Origin: Letharia columbiana | Taxonomy: Eukaryota > Ascomycota > Lecanoromycetes > Lecanorales > Parmeliaceae | Assembly: GCF_014066305.1 (NCBI RefSeq) | Contig: NW_023501076.1 | Coordinates: 186,001 to 250,000, forward strand | Length of the DNA: 64,000 bases | Reading direction: 5' to 3' | Shown here: positions 1-11,574 of the stretch, piece after piece | How positions within the stretch are numbered: position 1 is the first letter of the stretch | Layout: every line of letters begins with the position of its first letter | Position numbers and translations under genes: made by a program | Notes under the pieces: model-generated | Seen by the model: the letters and a program-made list of their open reading frames with translations, nothing else | What the model was told of the DNA's origin: nothing | Databases searched by the model: none

Positions 1-3000
1 GTACTGGTGGATAGATGGGTGTTTCACGGGTGGGAGAATGCTCGTTTGGTCTGTGTCGGGGTATATATCTCTGCGTCGCTTGCCTCCTGGCTCAATGTCC
101 TTCTATGATGGGGTATCTTCTTGATCAAAGTGCTGAACCGCTGTGTAACACCACGCTATGCTGATTGGCCAAAGAAAGTCAACGAGATCTAAGCGGGGAA
201 GGATACCAGCTCCTCGACGCAATTGTTGTTATAACGATAGTGATGCGAAAGAAGGCTGTAGATTATCGGACCTTCAGGGCAGGAATGAGGAATCTATCTT
301 TGGGATAGACGTGGGTATATGTGCCTTGCATGGTGGGTGAAAAAGATGGAGAGGGGTCCGAGTCCAAGAGGGATCGCAGAGAGCAAGCGCCGGATGTGCC
401 TCTGTGCATAGGTAGCCCATTGATTTCGATTGGCGCTTGGAAAAGATGTGATGTGCATTTTAGCGGTGGGATGGGAAAATGCGCTACTCCATGCCACTTT
501 AGGTAGAAGCCTTTTTTGCCACACGCAACCAGCGCACGTTCAACGGTCCTAACGCCAACACGTTTCCTTTGACCACCGGGATTGGGGGTGCAGCTGAAGG
601 GACACTTGCAAGGGTAGCATTGGGCGACCTCGGTTGTGAATGCTCGATACTCGATTGGAGGCGGACGGTGATGTCGAATCAGGGAAGCGGACAGCAGGGC
701 GGAACCGGTATTTTCCGTGGCTCTCTTCGATAGCTTTGCAGCAAGCGATGGCTGATTCGCTGTCTCTATCAACGGTGATGAAGCTTGCATGATGGCGGGG
801 AAAAGCGAGCGAATTGGAAAGTGGTTCCAGGACGAATCACAGTTGAGAGATGTACTTCTATGCGCTGGCTTCATTTAGCTCCGGCGGTTAGAGCTGAGCT
901 AGCATCAATCAGGAAGGTCATCATCCACCCTCCAAACAATTTCAATCTTCATCGCTGGCAAGCACAAAGCAGCGAAAGCGACAAAAAAGGGATGCGATGA
1001 CCATGAGTCTATGAGTCGTCCTGTCGCCATCCGCCACAGCAACCATGCTGTTCGAACCCGGAAAGCTGCAGCGCACTGGATGGCCGGCGGCAGCTCGCAG
1101 CTCACAGCTCACAGCTCCTAGGGTTCCGTGAGTGGGAACGAGTACTAGCATGCGAATAGCTGGGAGTTGGGACATGATGCCTGCCTCCTAGGTGGAAGTC
1201 GCTCATGGTTCATCGCTGGATTTCGATTCCGGAACTCGGATAAGGTAACACCACTGCGACTCATGAAGCTTGCCCCTTGGCCCCGGCGTCTAAGGAAGCA
1301 GCCTTTAGCGCCTTATGGAGATATCGGACGATTCTTTTCTGGACTTGGGCTTCTTTATCCAAATCTGGAAAGGGTAAAGACGCATTGCGGTTCTTTGCAG
1401 GACGGAGACATTTGTGTACAAAAATCAAGGCGTGAGGCAATTGTTTCAATGCATATCGAATTTGCCTCAAATTTGCCCTCCTCGGAGACAACTATACAGA
1501 TAGGTACTGTTTTTTTCCTGAAATCAAATTGAAGACGCAACGTAGTATCTTCGATGCATGTGAAAATTCTCCATGAGTGGAGGCAATTCGGCAGAAGGCG
1601 AAGGATTCATGCAGAGATCGGATCCGACTGCTGGAATAATTAGAAGTGTGGGTGGTATTTTATGCATGTCAGACTTGATGTTTCGCAATCATTTGCGTGC
1701 AGATCTCTCACCCTTTTCGATTGTCTGAAGATCAATAATATATCCTCAGGAAGTACAACCACATCTTGTATTTTCTTTTGCTGCATGCATTTCTTTCTCC
1801 GGGAAGGTGTTCCTGTAAATATTCGCTCCCACATTCTTCCGGTGCGTTTTCTTTTCATTAGAATTGCTCCCCGAAAGTCGACGGTGTTCTCAACTCCGTG
1901 GGTCGTTCTTCGAAACCAAAGTGGGACTACTACATTGGTCCGGGAGATGCTCCGGAAAAAAAGTTGTTCAAAGTGACACCAGGGTACCCGAAAGTCGCAC
2001 AAGGCTGAGCGGATCTGGGCGGAAGTATATTTCTTCGTTTTGTTAGTGGGTGGGGTTCACGTGTAGCTTACAGCCGAGTTCGAAATGTGGAGGTCACATA
2101 GGCGTCGCCAATAAGCAGTGGCATCCAATGCGTTGGCAGTTATCTAGGTAAGTCTACATCCCTTGGGAGATCCAGCATCTGCGATTACTGGCATAAGACA
2201 ATTCTCATGTCCTTGACGGACGATGCCGCTGTCCATTGAGGATATAATCTTGAAGCCGCGCCCCATGCCACTCCAGTCTTTGCGTATCAGACCACGCTCT
2301 ATCTATCTCTTTCAATTCCTGTTCGTAACTCCTTCGACTACATTCTACTCCATGTCCACCAACCACTGACAACAAGAGATCGATAATACCTCCGACGGCC
2401 CCAGGCGCTCTCTTTGCGACCTCGTCGTACGAGATATGCATGAACTCCAATTGTGTTTTGGATTTCCTGATGCAGTCACCTAGGTTCAAAATGACCGACT
2501 TTGTATGTTTGGGTAGTCTATTAAAGGCCTCTGCCCCAAAATCTATCCGATATGACGATGTCTCCGAAGCTTGGCCATCTGCGGTACCCATTCAAAGCTA
2601 GCAGGTAGATGTTGGAGCGAAAGCGCGTGGTTGAATCGCTTGAGACCACATTCCAAAAACAAAAAAAGGAAATACCCAGCGCCTCGAAAGCAAGAGTCAC
2701 CAAGGGCATGCAAACATGGTCAATTCCGCGAGCATGGCGGCCCAAAGCTCTGACGGTGACGGATATCGTTGCCATGGGTATCCGGTAGGATACTGTGTAT
2801 GATACTACAATATAGGTAGGAGCCTTGATCATGGAAGTCCATGATTGTACTAGGTGATGCTGGGTTCCAGAAGCAACAGTCGCGGTTGGCATTGGTTACA
2901 TATCTCCAGTTCTGGATTCGTACTTCCGGTAGAAGGAAGTTGCCTTTGCCGATTTGAGTCTGCCGTTCAGCATCTAGCCTTTGAGCCTGGAGGAACCAAG

Positions 3001-4533
3001 GCTTGCTGCCCCCAGCGCTGGCAAGCATCCCAACATGCTCTTGCATCCTCAATTCAGCAAAGACTAGATCTTTGAAGAGACATCTCTGCCGGCTGAAGCA
3101 TCTCCAGTACCGACCGAGCTTAGAAGTTGTACGGGGTCTTCTGCCGAAGCAAGGCCGCAACAGCTCGGGTGCCTTTGACGGTTGAGGTAGCGGCTTCGGG
3201 GGTGGGAACCGTGCGCCGGTGTTTTCGAAGTTGTTGAAGTGAAGGATCATCGTGCAACACGTGTACGAGATGAGATGTGCTAAGAGTGCCACACGTCTAT
3301 CAGAAGTCAATTGGATTAGAAGATGATAATGGGTGAGCGCATTAGCAAGAGGTGTGGTGAGACTAGCGCAGGAGCACAGCATATGAGCTGATTTGAATTG
3401 GTTCTTATCGCCTTGATCTTGTCTAAAGGCTCGATCGCTTACTTCCAGCAGAGTGTCAACTTCACACCACCGAACACGAACCGCTTGGCCCAGGCGCTGA
3501 TGTTGATTACGATCCCTCCGCATTCAGCCCATCGGGTGACCCTCTCATGTCTCGTACAGCAATTGTTACCAGCCTCTATCTCCTGGCTTTATCAAAGGTC
3601 TACAAGCCATTGGATTGAGAATATAACGGGAATCAACAGTGGGAATACCTTCCTCTGGTTTTTTAGTCTGGATTAGAACGAGTATTCTATTTTTGTTCAC
3701 AAAAGTGGCAGCCTCGAGTGAGCACCCAACTGACCTGGGCTGTCTTCTATTGCGGCCAAGGCTCGCGTCGTCTTGTTGCCCTTGACCCTTCTGCACATGC
3801 TACGAACGTTTACGACTGTGGCTGCATGTTCGGTAGAAGACCGCGGGGACTTTTTGGATCAGTTGGGGAAACAGGCAAGCACCCTCAATACTGCAATGCG
3901 AACAAAATCAATCGCTGTTGCCTACTCGTTTATTCTCACGGAGAACACTGCCATGAGTCATATTTGACCGTCAATGCTATCCCAGATGGAGGATTCCTGG
4001 GTGAGATTGTGTCCCTTTGTTGATGATGGCACCAAGGGGAAAAGCAAATGAAGGCGCTATCATCCAACGTGGGCATCGGCTACCGTCTCAAGTACCTCAT
4101 GAACCGCAGCTCCGACACCCTTGAATCTCCATACTGGTGTAAAGTTGAAAACTAGGCCCGCAATTCTTTTTTTTATGATGAGCGGTTTCTTAGATCGGTC
4201 GTCAAAGTCAAGGTCAATATACAGATGAGACCTTTACAACTTTGCATTTCCGATAGTAGACATTCACGTTCGACGAAAATTCAGAACAGAAGTCATGACA
4301 GAATCCTGAGTTTGACGTTGGAGGCCGCAAACTGACGTTGTTTCCTGAGGCATCAACAAATCGAATATAGTTGGCTTGGGCCTCTGTCGGCTAGAAGGCG
4401 CAAGCACCGCTCCCGGCTCTTTTCCCGCCCATTGGATATCCAATGTCCATAAACTCTTTATTCCCCATGCTCAAATTGCACAATCTTTCTTCTCTCAATG
4501 CTTCCAAGCTAGACTCTTCTTATATCTTTCATC
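1..4533. other. Region without a recognisable gene
   Basis: Base composition is ordinary, but I could not build a gene with convincing domains. Minus-strand open frames of 203 codons (263-874), 267 codons (2720-3523) and 128 codons (2205-2591) are longer than usual background. They show no signal peptide, motif or repeat that I recognise, and they overlap comparable open frames on the other strand. One or more could be exons of an orphan or decayed gene. Confidence 0.4.
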
Positions 4534-5377
4534 ATGCTACCGAAACCGTTTCTCTTCCCGGCTCTCCTAATCCATAGCAGCTATTCCCTCCTCAAAGCCG
4601 CAGCTATCAGCTTCCCCTCCCAACCCGGCGTCTCCGCCCTTTCATCACCAGAATCAAGCAACGAGACTTCAAAAATTCCTAATCAATTACCCTACACCGG
4701 CACCAACCCCTACTGCAGCGCCTCAATAATCTGGACCGGCCTCAACACCCTCGACTCCCACTTCCAGCGAGACTGTCGCGCCGCAACGGACAAGTTCGAA
4801 GACTTCGTCGCTTCTTGCCCGAACCCGAACACTCGATATGAATTTCTAGATCCTCGCACGCAGCCGATGCAACGCTTGCCAAAGATGGAGACGCCGCGGA
4901 GATATGTTACTCGTGGGTTATGACAGCCTCGCCATCTCACGTCCTTGCGTTTCTCATCTGACTGAAAGAGGGTAGGAATCGGTCGCTGCACCGTAGCGAT
5001 TGTGAACCTCGTTGATTTCCCCGCCGAGTACTTGCCGACGCAGAGATCGGGGCCTTTCCGCAAGACGGACGTGGACTCGTATGAAGGCCTTGCTATGGCC
5101 GTGACGGAGATGTACACGTCCTGCCTGCCGCATAGCCTCGGGTGGGCGGCTGTAGGTGAGTAGAGCCAGGTGATCCTCTTTCGCTGCGTGCTGGGAAGCT
5201 ATGCTTGGTAGGCAGATCGGGAGTCTAACGAGGGGCATAGGTGAGGCTAGTTCGCTAGGTGTGTTTATCTTCGCAACGGGGTCTTTAGTCGATCAGAAGA
5301 TTGAGAAGGGTTTCCCCCCGGTAGGATATCTGGGCTCGGCTGCGGAGAGTGTTGGGGCGATCGATGTTGTTGTTTGA
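4534..5377 (+). CDS. Uncharacterised secreted protein, three exons
   Basis: Exons 4534-4912, 4976-5155 and 5241-5377 give 231 residues. Both introns are supported: the first has GT at 4913, a CTGAC branch sequence and AG at 4975; the second has GTGAGT at 5156, TCTAAC and AG at 5240. Both join in frame. The N-terminus (MLPKPFLFPALLIHSSYSLL) is a hydrophobic signal peptide. The mature part is rich in Ser, Pro and Asn at first, then has spaced cysteines (YCSAS, RDCRAA, ASCPNP, GRCTVAIVNL, TSCLPH) that suggest disulfide bonds and extracellular location. The middle (CTVAIVNLVD, later AVTEMYTSCL) resembles a widespread fungal family of secreted proteins of unknown role. No catalytic motif is visible. 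The exon model is well supported; the function is unknown. Confidence 0.78.
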
Positions 5378-6257
5378 TGAGGAGGGCAAGAAGAAAGCGA
5401 CCGAACGCTCTTGTGCCCTGAATAGTTTTTTCAACTTTGATGGAGAGATCAAAGAGTCGAAAGCCTACCGCCATCACATGAGATATCTGATCCGACGGAT
5501 CTTTCGAAAACGCAATGGCGAAGACCGTTGGCCACGGTACCGCGATGCTGCCAACCCGTTCACCATCGTGATCTATCAGGGTCCTCGCCTGGTAGCCCTG
5601 AACCACCTCGATAGCTTCAGATGAAGGCGCGTCTAGTCTCCAAAAACCCAAGTCTTTCTGTAATCCGGGATTTTGTCATACCTTATAATCGGGAAACAGA
5701 CTCTTTGCGCGAGCATGGGCTGAAGACCCAGTATTCCATTTATCCAACTGCTAATATCATCGAAGTGTGTGAGTATATGCGCTTCTGCTAGGAAGGAAGC
5801 CAATCGGAACATTTGAAGCCCGCGTATGAGGATATGAGATTTCTTGTCATCTATTCATTGCCAGACGAAGACATCAACGTCCTCTTGGGAAACGATCACT
5901 TGAGCGAGGCAACACTCAAAGATCAGGATGTTCTGGGGCCTCCGATTTCTAAGGCGACAGGTTATGGAGTGACCTACATGACTAGATGGATCGCAGGCGC
6001 ACGAGACTTCAGGAGGCATGTAGCTCCAGTACCTCAATTTCCTGTACCTATCTCACTCCAGCTTAAATTCAAACCTGGTCTAAATTTCTGTTATCTTGGC
6101 GTGGCAAGTATAAGCGCGCTGATAGGGCTGAAGTATTTTTCCGAATTCACAACCAATATCTAGAGTGCGGAGGACAAGTCTTCCAGTTGACCTCCCTACA
6201 AGTCAGTAGACGAACAGAGAAAGCAATCGAATCTAGGAGGGAGCCATCCGCGCCGTA
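5378..6257. other. Gene-free stretch with possible coding relics
   Basis: Three open stretches on the plus strand look protein-like but lie in different frames with stops between them: 5349-5624 (ends GPRLVALNHLDSFR), about 5637-5790 (contains IRDFVIPYNRETDSL) and 5813-6163 (contains MRFLVIYSLPDEDINVLLG). They could be remains of one decayed gene. I do not recognise the family. Confidence 0.3.
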
Positions 6258-6884
6258 ATGGCTACGAACGTCGTCTTAGACACCACCATGGTGCGCCAAT
6301 CCCTCTATCTACTATTGCAATACAGACCTCGCTCACTTCCCTAAGGGCTCCATAACCCTCGAACTCTACAACAACCATGCCCCCAAGGTACGCAAACTCC
6401 TTGTGGCTGACTCGAAGTCCCCGTCTCTTTCCCTCCTGATACGCCACACTGACAGATTGTCCTTCAGACCTGCAACAACTTCTCCACCCTCGCCCAACGC
6501 GGCTACTACAACAATGTCATCTTCCACCGCGTAATCCCAAATTTCATGCTGCAGACCGGCGATCCCACCGGTACCGGGCGTGGTGGGACGTCAATATATG
6601 GCGACAAGTTCGAAGATGAGATAGATCCGGGATTGAAGCATACAGGGGCCGGGATTTTGAGCATGGCGAACAGTGGGAAGAATACGAACGGGAGTCAATT
6701 CTTCATTACTTTGGCGCCGACACCGTGGCTGGATGGGAAGCATACGATTTTTGGGAGGGTAAAGAGTGGGTTGAGGGTTGTGCAGAGGATGGGGCTTGTG
6801 AAGACGGGGCCGGAGGATAGGCCGGTGGATCAGGTCAAAATTATAAGAGCTAAGGTTGTTGAAGAGGGCGAAGAGGGTATCTAG
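6258..6884 (+). CDS. cyp1: Peptidyl-prolyl cis-trans isomerase, PPIL1-type cyclophilin
   Basis: Exons 6258-6290, 6346-6387 and 6468-6884 encode 163 residues, the usual length of a single-domain PPIL1 cyclophilin. The spliced start ([11 protein letters not shown], then [14 protein letters not shown], then TCNNF) matches the family, and the second exon is only 42 nt. Catalytic and cyclosporin-site signatures are present: [19 protein letters not shown] holds the active Arg and the Phe/Met/Gln cluster, followed by [30 protein letters not shown] and a C-terminal RPVDQVKI. Members of this family isomerise Xaa-Pro bonds and are associated with the spliceosome. Introns crowded at the 5' end are common in fungal cyclophilins. 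The gene appears intact and is one of the safest calls here. Confidence 0.95.
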
Positions 6885-7143
6885 TGATCCGTGGGGCCAA
6901 CGAAAAAGAGGATCATATGCAGACAAAGAGCTATCAATCCCGTTGTGAAGGACACGAAGAAGACATACGCGTCAAAACTTCAAAAGCCTACGGAGCTACA
7001 CGGCGCAATCCTACACCTTGAACTCCTGACGCCCATCAAGTACAAATCCATGGTTTCGGAGACGTGGATCAAAACCTCCCGTTGACCTCGTATATCTCCT
7101 TGGATTGCAACCCTCTCGGCGACCTGTGGGTTGGCTCTAGCTC

Positions 7144-7838
7144 TTAGGGTACGCTGTTCACGAAGCCTAGCCGCATTATGCGTTCTCCCTCCTCGCCAGC
7201 TTGACGTCTTCCCCAAGGTGCTTCGCTCGAGAATCTCTGAAGCTCTGACCTGTGCTTGGGTTCTCGATATAGAAGTACGCAAAGAGTCGAGAGAAGTATC
7301 ACGCTAAGAGGCGTGCCTACCTTAACACCAGTCACTATGGTCGAACGAGAAACATGCAAAGAGCTTATAGGATGTGTACTTGGACAAGCCGCACTGGCTG
7401 GGGGCTCTTTTGTAGTCGTTGAAACGTTCAGCGAAGTCGGTGCTGCCACAGCCGGTCACCCCAAAGACATTTGAGAAGTTATCGGCGCAGCAGCTCTTCT
7501 GCGGATAATACAGATTCTGAGATGCACAGCAGAATGCGTCGTTCAGCAACCCCGGCTCTCCGCAGGTTACGATTGTGCTAGAGGTCTCAATGAAAATTAT
7601 GCGCTGTCTAGTAGGCGCTGCCTTCGCCGCCTCTATTTGAATAGCAAGTTTGATAGACTGTCGAGGCGATGCTTCCATCGGGCCAGTAACAGATTGGTGC
7701 CTTGGCAAGTGCGTAAGGCAACAAGTATAGCACAAAACATGGGGACTCTATCAGTGCGTAACGAGCATGGTGGCTCGAAGACGTTGGCTGGTGAAAGCTA
7801 TATGGGAGTAACATGATCCTTGAGGAGCCGGCCTCCAT
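7144..7838 (-). pseudogene. Remnant of a Cys-rich single-pass membrane protein
   Basis: Three minus-strand pieces resemble consecutive parts of a common fungal membrane protein. First, a signal-like stretch leads into CYWPDGSIASTVYQTC (about 7626-7750). Second, VTCGEPGLLNDAFCC and QKSCCADNFSNVFGVTG (about 7440-7570). Third, a Ser/Thr linker precedes the membrane helix VGTPLSVILLSTLCVLLYRE (about 7240-7310). They occupy different frames, separated by a stop at about 7608 and a shift near 7440, and most of the usual ectodomain between the first two pieces is missing. No intron I tried reconnects them. I infer a truncated, frameshifted pseudogene; family membership rests on recall of the CY(F/W)PDGS...CC layout. 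Confidence 0.45.
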
Positions 7839-8313
7839 GGAGGATTAATATCTTCTACCCACTGCGAGTGCTGTGACTTCTACTATCTCTGGTGGCACAC
7901 AGGTTTCAATGGAGTGGTTTCGAGGCGGCGGACAGCACTGCGCTCTGGTATTCCTACATTGTGTTACCCTCAAACAGGCTAGCCTCAACGGCGTCTGCAC
8001 AAAGCTGAGAAATCCATCTCCACCGCTCACCATCGTGAGCTGAGCCATGATGACTCAAAGCAATATCTTTTCTCATCATAACTCGTCCTGCTTCTATATA
8101 TCACCTCTGTAAGCGAATGATGATGCTGAGGAGGACGCAGGGAAAAACACCATGACGATTGCTGCTGCTGCCCGTCGAATTCTATCTTCATCGCTAAAGC
8201 TCGCTTCCTTGTCTTCAACGAGAGTACTGTTTCTTCAAACGTCTCTTTGATCTGCTCTAACGGCCTTTCACTTTGGCCTTTGTCCTCAGGAACGTCACGC
8301 TTGCCTCACCAGA

Positions 8314-10088
8314 ATGGTGTACTGCGGCAGACCTAGCAAGGGCTGTGCTCCGTGCCGGGCCAAGAGAACAAAGGTGCGTGCATAAGCGAGAATATACGAT
8401 TTCCGAAAAAAAAGAAACTCTAGTCCAACTCCATGTTTCTTACCGTAGAAAACCCGCAAACCTAACGATTTCAGTGTGACCAAACTCGACCGCATTGTGG
8501 CCAATGTCGAAGGGCTCACAGAGAATGCCCAGGATACCGGGCCGAGCAGGATGCGGTTTTTCGCAATGAGACCAGCAAAGTCGTGGCCAAGGCTCAAACG
8601 GGGACGAAATGGGAGATTAGCATGCCTGTATCTCCAATACGCCCTATAGAACTCACGGGAGATGGCGATGTCAGGAATCTTGCCATCGATTTCTCCGCTG
8701 CAACTGTCCAAATGGTAGAACGCACAAAGGTCACTATCCGAACCCTCTCCGTTCCACTAGAAGACGAGGCTACCTACTATTTCTTCCACAACTTCGTCCC
8801 TGCGGACCCTGCCTCTCTGACAACGTATTCTGACGTGCTGCCTACGGTCTATCGGCAAGACTCCTCCTTCAATGCTCTGCCCAAGATCATCGAAGCCATA
8901 GGCTTGGCGGGCATCTCGAACGTGAAGCAGGCGCCGGAACTTATGGTCGCGGCGGGTCAAAAGTATGCGAGGGTATTGCGTGCCATCACTGCTTCCATTC
9001 AAAATTCGAAAGAAGTAAGCACAGACCAGACGTTGATGGCTGTTATGCTGCTCGGTTTGTTTGAAGTAATGTCCTAGCTCAAGGATTTATCCGTTTCCTG
9101 TTCTGACCATTGCGCAGACTGTCACATGTTCAAATCCTGAGTCTATGAGGTCTTGGACCAACCACGTCAATGGAGCTACTGCGCTAGTGCGCCTACGTGG
9201 AACGGATCAATTGCGAACAAAGGTTGGGCGCAAACTTTTTGACAATCTAGTTGTTCAGATTGTAAGCCATTGATTTCGGGATGAACGAAACGCTTTGACC
9301 TGACTGTTATGATCTAGCTCATCGACTGCCTCCAAAGGCGTCAAATGATCCCTCCGGATGTCATCGAATGGGCTGAGATTGCTGCTGAAGGTGAAACCAA
9401 GAAGGCGGTACCCGAGAGGCAGCTAATCCAAATAATTGGGCGCCTTTGCGCTCTGCGAGCTGCTGTAGATAGACCAGAAACCAACGACATTGGAGTCGCC
9501 ACACTGGCGAATTTTATTGACTCTGATCTGGAAGATTGGAAGAACAGCCTTCCACCAGCCTTCTCTTACTCAATTAAACAGAGCCCCAACACCGAAGATG
9601 TCTTCTCCCACACGTATCACGTCTACAAAGGCACGTGGGCCCTTTCAGTCTGGAATGTATACCGTTGCGCTCGCATCCTCACCCAGCAAGTGATCACGGC
9701 TTGGCTTAGTCGCAACTCCATGCCGAATCCAGCACTTGACCAATCACAACGACGCCAATCCAAGGTTCTGCTTGCAAATCTTGCTCACGACATTTGTGCA
9801 AGTGCTCCCTTCATCTTGGGAGCCTCAAACTCGTCCGTGTACTCGTCCCGGCTCCCAAGAGCTGCGGCAGGGGCATCTCTGCTATGGCCTTTCTACCTTG
9901 TTGCAACGATGGATCAATGTCTTACCGGAATACGTGCTTGGATCATTACCCGGCTTGCACTGATTGGACGGCTCATGGGCATCAAACAAGCCGAGTCTTT
10001 GGCTAATGTTTTAAGAACCAAACGAGAGATCACGGCGTGGGATAAATTCGAGACAGCGCGCGCAGACGAGGTGCTTGATGAATGGTGA
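8314..10088 (+). CDS. Zn2Cys6 transcription factor with Fungal_trans_2-like region
   Basis: Exons 8314-8373, 8475-9065, 9118-9261 and 9318-10088 give 521 residues. The first intron interrupts the zinc cluster, as is frequent in this family: GCAPCRAKRTK before it and CDQTRPHCGQC then HRECPGY after it reconstruct C-x2-C-x6-C...C-x2-C-x6-C. The start MVYCGRPSKGC is the standard N-terminus. After the cluster comes VFRNETSKVV, a linker, and a helical middle region (SWTNHVNGATALVRLRGTDQ) typical of the DUF3468/Fungal_trans_2 regulatory domain. It should bind CGG-containing DNA as a nuclear regulator; the targets are unknown. The neighbours do not form an evident biosynthetic cluster. Branch site CCTAACG and the TTCAG acceptor support intron 1. 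Confidence 0.93.
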
Positions 10089-10506
10089 ATTCCGCAAAAA
10101 GGCAACTAAGCGCGTGCTATATTCATCCGGTACGTCTGGGTATGAGAACCCACGCCCAGACTAATGCGATTCGGATCTAGAGATGTCTCGGGATTTCTAT
10201 GCATTCTATGGTACAGACAAACGAGGCATCGAGTCATCCGATGCGGGAACACCGGTCAGGACAAGCAATCTGAGCCTCGACTCTATGATTTCAAACCAGA
10301 AGCAACTAAGACCATAAAATTTCCGCCAACGTGCTATCCACAAGCACTATCTTCAACATGGATTGCAATGCTTTCTAGAGCCTGAGTTCGGGCCCATTCC
10401 AGTTCGACCAAAGCCATGGACAGCAATGGCATGCGAGGAAACGGACGGCTGGGAGGCTGTCGATTCTTCCGATGATCACTACTGGGAGTGCAGCTCAAAG
10501 TCTGCC

Positions 10507-11574
10507 TCAGACCACGACCCGAGAACCCTGCTGTGGAGCGTGCCGAGCTGGCGTGCTCGCTCTCGTTTCCAGATGCTGAATCTCGAAATTGGTGTCGTCC
10601 ATTTTCGCGTTGCCAAACTTAGGCACCAAAATGCCAGCCAAGGTATACACGATGACTATCAGGATCTCCTCGAAGATTGCCATGAATGCTCGTACAAGAA
10701 CATTTCCGTTGATTGGAGAGAATGTCGAAATTGTCGAGAAGTATGCGAGGAGACTGAAGAGGATGCGAACACCGAGGAGTGGCAGCGCTACTATCAATGC
10801 TGATAGAACTCGCTTCTCCCCAGAGGGAAGGCCGTTGATTTGGCTTGCGCTCTTGGCAATGAGGAGGAAGAGGCAGATATAGATGATCAGGAAGATGATG
10901 AGGCCGGCTTTGATCAGTTTCTTTCCTGTGCTCTGTTCGGAAATTGAGCTGTCGGTCAAGTCGGAGCCACCAACAATGCAGATAATGAGCGCGATTGCGG
11001 CAGGGATCTGTAGAAGCTGGAGGAAGCGGCTGCGGTAGGATGTCGCAAACTGATGGACACCGAGTCTGCCGAATCTGGAGGAGAAAATTCAGTCTTGCTT
11101 TCCTCTAGACGGCTACGTTGACATCTCGAAGGATCGACTTACATCCTGCCTAGAATGGTATAAGATACCACAGTCTCGAATCGGCTCCGTTCCTGGATCG
11201 CACCTTCCGTTGGAACCCTTTTTGTGGTCTCATCGGTTCTGTTGCCATCCTGTGAGCCTCTGCTAGACAATCTCTGCTCCCAGGCATGACACTCACATCC
11301 TCTTCAACAACCCCAAACTTGCCAATAGCAGCGGACTTATCCCAACGCTGCCCAATATCGCGCTCCACTCCAGATCACTGACTTTGCTCGGCTTCTTCTC
11401 TGCTGCGATGCCTAGAGCAGCGCCAATGATCCGAATGAGGCAGAATATGGCGAGGTAGATCCAGCCTGATTGGCGATGTATACCATGGCGGAAGACGACG
11501 AAAAGCGTAAGGGATAGAAGGGGCAGGTAAATGGCCAATTCGGCGATGTCGAGGGATTCGGAAGGGGAGGGCAT
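10507..11574 (-). CDS. Multi-pass membrane protein, DUF7702-like
   Basis: Exons 11574-11297, 11238-11143 and 11074-10507 (minus) encode 313 residues. The joins fall at GLLKR-I-TDETTKRV and ILGR-I-FGRLGVHQF, both with GT-AG borders. The N-terminus (LDIAELAIYLPLLSLTLFVV) is the first of about seven hydrophobic segments; others include WIYLAIFCLIRIIGAALGIA, PLLLASLGLL, IPAAIALIICIVGG, AGLIIFLIIYICLFLLIA and ILIVIVYTLAGILVP. The layout matches a very common Pezizomycotina family of seven-helix proteins with no assigned biochemical role. The charged loop between the helices on exons 1 and 3 and a polar C-terminal tail are likely cytoplasmic. It converges with the Zn2Cys6 gene, leaving about 420 bp between stops. 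Three broad open frames on the other strand are shadows. Confidence 0.88.

Noticed and set aside
263..874. 203-codon minus-strand frame near the left edge
   Set aside because: Length is suggestive, but composition is patternless and no homologous feature is recognisable; not called as a gene.
1050..1070. TTCGAACCC resembling a tRNA T-loop
   Set aside because: No acceptor stem, anticodon arm or D-arm can be folded around it; no tRNA was found in the window.
2720..3523. 267-codon minus-strand frame
   Set aside because: It may be coding, but no domain or splice partners could be shown; left as an open question.
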